Assembly (NCBI GenBank): GCA_965242795.1
Contig: OZ251505.1
Span: 310,001 to 374,000 of the forward strand
Length of the DNA: 64,000 nucleotides
Direction: 5' to 3'
Source of the DNA: Bin18 sp965242795
GTDB taxonomy: Bacteria > Desulfobacterota > Binatia > Bin18
Shown piece after piece: positions 62,464 through 64,000 of the stretch. Below the pieces are notes generated by a model. It did not search any database and was not told the origin of the DNA. It was given only the letters and a program-made list of their open reading frames with translations. Numbering within the stretch: position 1 is the first letter of the stretch; each line of letters begins with the position of its first letter. Made by a program: the position numbers and the translations under genes.

Positions 62464-63850
62464 CGGATTCCGTTCGAGGCCGTGCGCGCGGCAATGGACG
62501 CCGCGCCACGTCGGCGCGCTGGTCGGATGGATGGTGGCGTTCGGGGCCGTCTGGCTTCCCTCCCCGGTCTCTGCGGCACCACTCGGCACCCGATCCGTGC
62601 TCGACAACGGCGCCGTGCTGCTCGTCGCCGAACGGCCCGGCCCGCCGATGGTCGTGCTGAGCATGATCCTCAAGACCGGCGCGGCCGCGGACCCGCCGGA
62701 CAAACACGGCGTCGCCAACCTGACAGCCGAGTTGGTGACGCGCGGGACGCGACGCCACACCGCGCACGCGCTGGCCGAAGCACTCGACTTCCTGGGCACG
62801 TTGTTATCGGTCAACGCCGGCTACGACAGCACGACGGTCAGTTTGACGACGCTGACGAAGAACCTCGACGCCTCGTTCGCCATCCTCGCCGACGTGTTGC
62901 TCACGCCCACGTTCGCGCCCGAGGAGTTCGAACGCATCCGTGCCGAGGTCGAAGGCGGGCTGCACAGCCGCGAGGAAGACCCGGGCTGGATCGCCGGCAA
63001 GGTCTTCAAGGAAACCCTCTACCCGCAGCATCCGTACGGCCGCCTCGTCTCCGGGCAGGCCGACACGCTGAAGCGCATTACGCCGGCCGACGTGCGGCGC
63101 TTTCACGCCACGTACTACCGGCCCAACAATGCGATCGTCGCCGCGGCCGGCGACATCGGCCGGGAGCGGCTGACCGATCTCTTCTCGACCCATTTTTCAT
63201 CGTGGACGCCCGGCGACCTGCCCGCCCTGACGTGGCCGCCCGAGCCCGACGGGCAGGCCCGGCAGCGCCATCTGCACCGGCCCGTGACCCAGGCCACCAT
63301 CGTGCTCGGCCACCGCGGCATCGCCCGCTCCCACCCCGACTATTACGCCGTCCTCGTGATGAACCACATTCTGGGCGGGGGCGGCTTCGGCTCGCGGCTG
63401 ATGGACCGCATCCGCGAAGACAGGGGCTACGTCTATGGCATCGACAGCTATTTTTCGGCCCGCAAACATCCCGGGCCGTTCACCGTCTCGCTGCAAACGC
63501 GGAACGGCAGCGCCCGGCAGGCGTTGGATGAAACCCTGGCCGTGATTCGGCAATTCATCGCCGAGGGGCCGACCGAGGAGGAACTGGCCGCGGCCAAAGC
63601 CTTCTTCGTCAACAGCTTCCCGCTGCGGCTGGTCTCGAACCGGGACGTGGCCGCGCTGCTGCCGCTGGTCGAGTTCTACGGCCTGGGGTTGGACTACCCG
63701 GACCGCTACGCGGACCTGATCGGCGCGGTCACCCGCGAACGGGCCGCCGCGGCCGCCGCGACCTATCTCGACCCCGACCGCTTCCTGCGCGTCGTGGTCG
63801 CCGACCTCGACGAGGCGGGACTGGAGCCCACGCCGGCGGCCGACGACTGA
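62453..63850 (+). CDS. M16 family peptidase, non-catalytic partner subunit
   Basis: A 465-residue protein with a leader ('GALVGWMVAFGAVWLPSPVS'). The HxxEH zinc motif is absent (sequence there reads 'KHGVANLTAEL'), but the C-terminal Arg-Tyr pair typical of the partner subunit is present ('SRLMDRIREDRGYVYGIDSY'). This matches the heterodimeric M16B pattern. GTG 62453 is preceded by GGAGGT, and the gene overlaps the catalytic subunit by 11 bases, so the two are coupled. Confidence 0.9.
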   Translation: MCTDGFRSRPCARQWTPRHVGALVGWMVAFGAVWLPSPVSAAPLGTRSVLDNGAVLLVAERPGPPMVVLSMILKTGAAADPPDKHGVANLTAELVTRGTRRHTAHALAEALDFLGTLLSVNAGYDSTTVSLTTLTKNLDASFAILADVLLTPTFAPEEFERIRAEVEGGLHSREEDPGWIAGKVFKETLYPQHPYGRLVSGQADTLKRITPADVRRFHATYYRPNNAIVAAAGDIGRERLTDLFSTHFSSWTPGDLPALTWPPEPDGQARQRHLHRPVTQATIVLGHRGIARSHPDYYAVLVMNHILGGGGFGSRLMDRIREDRGYVYGIDSYFSARKHPGPFTVSLQTRNGSARQALDETLAVIRQFIAEGPTEEELAAAKAFFVNSFPLRLVSNRDVAALLPLVEFYGLGLDYPDRYADLIGAVTRERAAAAAATYLDPDRFLRVVVADLDEAGLEPTPAADD

Positions 63851-63898
63851 CCGCCTCGTAGCCCCCTGCGGTTCGTCACGGCGCGCGAGTCGCTCGGC

Positions 63899-64000
63899 AT
63901 GTTGCCTCCAGGTAAACCCCCGCCCGACCTGTTAGCGACCTGCCTCCGACACATCGGCGCACCTGACCCACGCTTCGGCGAGGACTGCGCGGTCATCGAC
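63899..64000 (+). CDS. AIR synthase-like protein (cut by window end)
   Basis: Only 34 residues are visible: 'MLPPGKPPPDLLATCLRHIG' leading to GEDCAVID. The GEDxAVID end resembles the start of AIR synthase/HypE/ThiL-type N-terminal ATP-binding domains. Family and substrate cannot be settled. It follows the M16 operon by 48 bases. Confidence 0.5.
   Translation, partial: MLPPGKPPPDLLATCLRHIGAPDPRFGEDCAVID

Noticed and set aside
60373..62814. 813-codon frame on the - strand across the M16 operon
   Set aside because: Opposite strand holds two conserved peptidases; this frame has no motif.

Overview
The window is GC-rich DNA from a Gram-negative bacterium. Envelope genes support this: an autotransporter ending in an outer-membrane barrel, an OmpA-type lipoprotein and an OmpA-like beta-barrel protein. 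Gaps between genes are full of short palindromic and inverted repeats. With the many stand-alone catabolic enzymes, this suggests an uncultivated soil or marine lineage with a large genome (a Tectomicrobia-like or deep proteobacterial background is a guess). No rRNA, tRNA, CRISPR array or intact transposase was recognised.

Region 1 (1-11.9 kb, all +): a polysaccharide deacetylase and an M55 D-aminopeptidase precede an apparently complete N-methylglutamate pathway for methylamine. It comprises the three subunits of N-methylglutamate synthase (mgsA, mgsB, mgsC), four subunits related to sarcosine oxidase that would form N-methylglutamate dehydrogenase (order delta, alpha, gamma, beta), and gamma-glutamylmethylamide synthetase (gmaS). 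The alpha subunit has two complete sets of iron-sulfur cysteines.

Region 2 (11.9-26.1 kb): an orphan HicB-like protein, a frameshifted SGNH hydrolase, a GltS-like carrier, a class I amidotransferase, a molybdopterin oxidoreductase, a beta-barrel protein, a copper ATPase overlapping a copper chaperone with a cysteine-rich tail, and both subunits of N,N-dimethylformamidase (DMFase). DMFase would release dimethylamine and formate. With the methylamine genes and a formamidase at 34.8-35.9 kb, the window looks like a store of C1-amide and methylated-amine catabolism, although no enzyme converting dimethylamine to methylamine is present.

Region 3 (26.1-28.2 kb) is lower in GC: a DNA methyltransferase converges with an HTH-restriction-endonuclease fusion. 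A 9-bp inverted repeat, a likely operator, lies just upstream of the fusion gene.

Region 4 (28.2-43 kb, mostly -): acyl-CoA dehydrogenase, metallo-hydrolase, MsrA, SET protein, class IV aminotransferase, LRAT protein with two small conserved genes, acetamidase/formamidase, a Rieske oxygenase-flavin monooxygenase-NTF2 catabolic group, a HicAB toxin-antitoxin pair, archaeal-type phosphoglycerate mutase and a nucleotidyltransferase.

Region 5 (43-53.6 kb): a 1595-residue autotransporter preceded by a 16-base homopolymer (possible phase variation), a broken retropepsin-like gene, a DUF1329-like protein, a luciferase-like enzyme, and a frameshifted TIGR00725 gene beside a HAD phosphatase. Long inverted repeats flank this last pair.

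Region 6 (53.7-64 kb, +): an ethanolamine-type permease, Lon, phosphoglycerate kinase, an OmpA lipoprotein with four cysteine repeats, a paired active/inactive M16 protease operon, and the start of an AIR-synthase-like gene.
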